A stretch of DNA of 10,266 bases from Pleurotus djamor. Lineage: Eukaryota > Basidiomycota > Agaricomycetes > Agaricales > Pleurotaceae. Below, one piece after another: positions 6,890 to 10,266 of the stretch. Position numbers and translations under genes: made by a program. The stretch lies in contig JAPEVF010001393.1 of the NCBI GenBank assembly GCA_029747585.1, positions 1-10,266 on the forward strand, given 5' to 3'. The notes under the pieces were generated by a model. That model searched no databases and was not told where the DNA came from. It saw only the letters and a list, made by a program, of their open reading frames with translations. Numbering within the stretch: position 1 is the stretch's first letter; each line of letters starts with the position of its first letter.

Positions 6890-8777
6890 TTACAACGGCA
6901 GATCATCATCCACGACCATCTCGTCTTCAACCGCAGCTTCCCGACCTGAAGTGGCTGGAGTGCGGTTATCAACCCGAGGAAGCCAAGTATCTTGCCACGC
7001 GATCACTCGTGGATGGACTTCAACCTTCCCTGGATCGAAGTTGTGGATCTCCAATCCTTCCATGCATGTTGCTCGCGAGATAGCGACGTAAACTTGTTAC
7101 AAAGCATCAACCTAATTCAGCTGGGGCAAGTCACTCATTATTAACTTTGAATACCTTGTCCCTTCTCAAACGCACGACCGACGTCGATCTTGACTCGGGG
7201 AAGCGTCTGGCCTTGAGACTTGTGGATTGACATGGCCCATGCGAGCAGCAGAGGTACCTGTATCCTTAAGGTCTCTACGTTACCCAAGAAGCCTTGAGAA
7301 GGGAAAGTCATGGCGGAACATAGCAGTTCCCTGCCGTTAGTGAACTGGACTAAAGGCCACTTCTGGTCAATCGCAAAGACGTGATCATTGAGAGGGGTGA
7401 AAGCAGGCGGGGGCGCAAAATCAGGGACTGCTGTTGTTGGCAGGGCGTTGACCGGGTCGTCATCGTCGTCAGCTAGGGAATGCTTCGAGGATCCTTCAGC
7501 GGGACTTGATTCGCCAGCAATGTCTATCTTCCTTTCAGCAGCTTCACGAACCGTCAGAAATTCGATGATCTTTCCGAGAGACCCATTGACGAGGGTTCCT
7601 TGTTCGATGTTCTGGACAGACTCAATGGAGCGTTTGAAGAGTACTGCGAATGTAACTCACACGAAGCAACATAACCTGGGCACCGACCTGGAGTTCATGA
7701 CATGGATGATGAGACGGTGAACTTCGGGAGTGAAGTTCGAACGCACTCGGAGATTGATGTATTCAGGAGCTCGGGATCGTTCCAGGAAATGTTCGGCATC
7801 TTTCTTCTTCACAGGCTTCAAGTACGGATCCCAGCCGGCACAGTCCATGGCACGATAGCGGAAGATCGGTGTGGTGAGAGCTTTGAGTCTGCGATCGTTA
7901 CATCGCTCTACTTCTCCGCGAAGAGGATACCTGTATAAAATAGACGCCAAATTCAGGTATGGGAGAGGTTAATTAGGAGACCGAACGCACAGCTCGCTTG
8001 GCTCGATGCCGTCAGCGTACACTATAGGGCGTCGAAGTTCCCTGATTTGTGCCACATGGTGGGGAAGTAACTTTCCTACCCTCATTGAAGAGAGAAGTTC
8101 AACAAACGCTGGGCAGAAGATCAAACGACGGAGCAGGTTTAACGACGTCAGGTTGAACGTTACCTTTATCTTTCTGCCGAAAAACTTGGCTGAGAAGGAT
8201 CGGGGATGTTATACACCTTTTCCAGCTTCGTGAGTCGAAAGCAAAGATAGAGGGTAAAATCCAGTCGATGCTATGGTCTGGGACGGGTGGAAGTTGGCAA
8301 AAATCTCCGGATAATACGAGCTTGGGTGGTTGTTTGTTAATGGAGGTGCAAAGCAAGATAATAGAGACAGAGAGTACCTGGATACCTCCGAAGGGAGGTT
8401 CTTGAGGCGCGGTGTGATAGTAATCCTTATCCTTCCAGGTCTTCCATTCCTCTTCCTCATGGTCACGCCGCTGTAGAGCTCGAGCGATGGCCTCCTACAC
8501 AGGCCAGTAGATAAGTGGAAAAGATCAAGAGCTAATGAGAACCACGCACTAGTTTGTCGAATATTGACGCGTCGAGCATTGAAACTGCTTTTCTCGGTGA
8601 GTAAACGTTCTAAGGAGAAGCAAGGAGTAGTATCTAACTCTCGTCTATAATAAGGACTTTCGTCGCTCGCCATCTATCACGAAGGCGTTTCTTGCCACGG
8701 ATGTACCGGACGAGGTCCTTGATAGGCGATTTTCCAAGCCCGATGCCGCCGAAGGAGTGAACAGTTGTTCCGCCAAT
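6890..8777 (-). CDS. PIF1: PIF1-family 5'-3' DNA helicase, N-terminal part missing
   Basis: Superfamily 1B helicase of genome maintenance (G-quadruplex unwinding, mitochondrial DNA, telomerase removal in yeast). Nine exons: 8777-8639, 8584-8550, 8494-8378, 8320-8164, 8108-7991, 7930-7747, 7687-7661, 7611-7155 and 7092-6890; introns are 49-62 bp. Every junction keeps frame, giving 478 residues to the TAA at 6890-6892. Motifs in order: [15 protein letters not shown]; Walker B VLIIDE/ISM, split by an intron; [18 protein letters not shown] (motif III); [15 protein letters not shown] and [20 protein letters not shown] and [12 protein letters not shown]; motif [16 protein letters not shown]; motif [15 protein letters not shown]. 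An acidic/Pro-rich insert (about 7399-7509) lies between VNGSLG and motif V. The Walker A loop (GxAGTGKS) and everything before it are absent: the gene stops at the N-rich patch at 8778, where GH31 sequence begins. Nothing in the retained part is broken. It has no Rep domain, so it is not Helitron-like. Confidence 0.93.
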
Positions 8778-8802
8778 NGTNNNTGNNTNNNNTGTNCGNC
8801 GN
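8778..8802. other. N-rich junction between GH31 and PIF1 sequences
   Basis: Fourteen or so N bases are scattered in 25 bp, and further single N bases occur at 8822-8861. To the left, sequence is clearly PIF1; to the right it is clearly GH31, whose segment GVDLNT reaches 8803 and whose following codons fit Pro-Pro-Tyr through the N bases. The two reading frames do not match across the patch. The scattered pattern looks like a low-quality or mixed consensus rather than a sized gap. Confidence 0.8.
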
Positions 8803-10266
8803 CGTGTTGAGGTCGACTCCAGTTTGTTCANCCAGCGCCCAGACCGCNGTTTCGTNAAGCNTCCACACTGATGGTACAGGTTAATTGGCCATTGACGGTG
8901 ATATTTCCACTGGGACCGGAGACAGAGGCGTTGTAGCTGTGCAGAATGTCGTGAGCTTTCCGTAACAATGGACCTAAACCGGGACGATCCCGCACCATTC
9001 TGGGTAATCCAATATAGGATTCCCTGGTTCGCCGGGAAGAATGAAAGGTGGGCTAGTATTGCTTAAATCCGCGTCGGTGCCACTTATGAAGAAGTGTCTA
9101 TCAGGGAAGGGCAACGGAAACGAGGGGGCGAACCCCCACTTAAAGCTAACACCTACCAAGACCCGTCACAGAAGGAACTAGCTTCATTCATGTCCAACCA
9201 GATACCGGAGAACTCCAAACCCGAGGAACTCCAATTTCTCAATGCGTCTGTCCACCATCTTTCCGTGTTATCTGCGAACCAGTCGGGGAAAACCTAAACG
9301 GACATAGATATACAGTTCAAACAGAGTGCGTTGGAGCAATTGAAGATTGACTGACAGTGTAACCAGGCCAAACCTGACCGACATACTCTGACCCATCAGG
9401 GTTTGTGATAAAGACCTTGCTGATGAAAGGTATGAGGATGGTTATGCTTCGGACAGCTGGGCGACGCTTACTCGGTAGTCCCTTGAGTGTAAGGATGATA
9501 CTATGAAATATCTTCAGTAATAACGCCTCGGATCAGGGGCTGATGCGTACTATATCCGTCTCGTTGATTTGTTTGGGTATGGCAGCATCGAGGATCGGAA
9601 TGTCTGAGGTGTCCAAAAACTGTCGGCATAACCCAAAACATAAAGATGTCCGGAGAAACTTACACTTCTGGTGATTTTGAGCCTAATATACAGAGTTTAT
9701 GATCAAACACTAGTAAACGAACCATCGATTTTTCTGGACGTACCAGTTCGCGAATGAACGCTCTGACTTGATCAGGGGGAAACGAGACGGGGTCAACAGT
9801 GAAGTCTCTAACGGCATGGTAGAGATCGATATCATTCCACATAACTTCGAAACGCAGCACAAGAGAAAAGTGATGATTAGACTTCATCCGGATCCACCGT
9901 CGTCCTCGACTCACCTTCCAAGGGAATGTTTGCAGCTCTCATATTTTCCACTTGTTGCCGAGTTTCAGCGATATCTTTGTATCCCCATCTACACGCGTTG
10001 GTGTCATTCAATTCGCACACGAAGGTACAGAAGTGGAAGTTGTTTACCTGCATAAATGAAAGCCGAATCCCCAAATAGGTTGCCAAGTAGGTAAGCCGAC
10101 CAAAGCCCCGTATTGTTCGATGACGGTTTGGGGTGTGGGACCGGAGAAAAAGTAAAAGTCGAAGACACCGCCGATCATTCGGTACTCAATGATCGAGACT
10201 GGTGATGCCGGAGGTGTTAATAAGAGGATATCAGCACCTGCGGCACTGTGTTTTTTTAAAAAATGC
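8803..10266 (-). CDS. Glycoside hydrolase family 31 alpha-glucosidase, partial at both ends
   Basis: Hydrolyses terminal alpha-glucosidic bonds of maltose/starch-type substrates; fungal members of this class are usually secreted. Ten exons on the minus strand: 10266-10048, 9988-9915, 9844-9744, 9682-9664 (19 nt), 9603-9551, 9500-9472 (29 nt), 9419-9356, 9293-9157, 9082-8996 and 8936-8803; introns are 50-74 bp and phases agree throughout. Family signatures in order: GADILLLTPP, FDFYFFSGPTP, WGFGFHLCRWGYKD, NIPLEVMWNDIDLY, RDFTVDPVSFP, IPILDAAIP, VFITNPDGSEYVGQVWPGYT, and GIWLDMNEAS, where the Asp after Leu is the catalytic nucleophile (about 9205). Then come FCDGSCG, PPFILPGEPGNPILDYPE, GNITVNGQL and GVDLNT. 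The N-terminus, with any signal peptide, lies right of the window. The C-terminal half, including the acid/base Asp, is missing after the N-rich patch at 8778-8802. A one-base frame slip lies beside the N at 8831, so the last 30 bp are low quality. Confidence 0.93.

Noticed and set aside
7651..7665. A 17-nt intron (GTGAGT..GCAG) after the 27-nt PIF1 exon
   Set aside because: This is too short to splice; using the later CAG gives a normal 49-nt intron and joins VMLLR directly to [11 protein letters not shown], as the family requires.
7388..8233. Plus-strand open frames across the PIF1 region
   Set aside because: The minus strand carries all helicase motifs with matching splice phases; the plus-strand translations show no recognisable motif.
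6890..8777. PIF1-like sequence as part of a Helitron transposon
   Set aside because: No Rep endonuclease domain or Helitron ends are visible, and the gene has eight properly phased short introns and intact motifs, as expected for the cellular PIF1.

Overview
The window looks like nuclear DNA from a filamentous fungus, most likely a basidiomycete of the Agaricomycetes type. The evidence is many short introns of 49-74 bp with GT..AG ends, frequent CTAAY-like branch sites, mixed GC content, and tightly packed genes with 100-900 bp between them. It contains no bacterial-style operons, rRNA, tRNA or CRISPR. Scattered single N bases and one N-rich patch show that this is a draft assembly.

Layout. 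(1) 237-1670, plus strand: a seven-exon RNA-binding protein with an RRM, a CCHC zinc knuckle and a long Arg-Asp-Tyr-Pro-Pro-rich tail. Its first exon is unresolved, and it carries an ambiguous base with a reading-frame slip at 907. (2) 1671-2618: a mostly non-coding stretch holding a frame-broken WW-like relic (about 1843-1995) and a foldback repeat (core 2259-2391). (3) 2619-3596, minus: an uncharacterised, mostly disordered acidic/Ser-rich protein of 325 residues. (4) 3859-6430, minus: a four-exon gene for a large (about 797 residues) BAG-domain co-chaperone with an Ala-rich coiled segment, a His-rich stretch, five degenerate leucine-rich repeats and a C-terminal Atg8-binding-like motif. (5) 6562-6768, minus: a short unassigned open segment. 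(6) 6890-8777, minus: nine exons of a PIF1-family DNA helicase, complete at the 3' end but lacking the Walker A motif. (7) 8778-8802: an N-rich junction. (8) 8803-10266, minus: ten exons of a glycoside hydrolase family 31 alpha-glucosidase, entering from beyond the right edge and stopping abruptly in mid-protein.

The genes do not form a pathway. They are ordinary housekeeping functions: RNA processing, Hsp70 co-chaperone, DNA helicase and secreted glucosidase. The most striking observation is that two unrelated, otherwise well-spliced genes (GH31 and PIF1) are each cut in mid-domain and butt together, out of frame, exactly where the N bases lie. I think an assembly chimera is more likely than a real fusion. 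The biologically most interesting gene is the BAG protein, which has a possible retained-or-spliced 57-nt in-frame intron and a terminal candidate autophagy-receptor motif. I see no clear undescribed multi-gene system.
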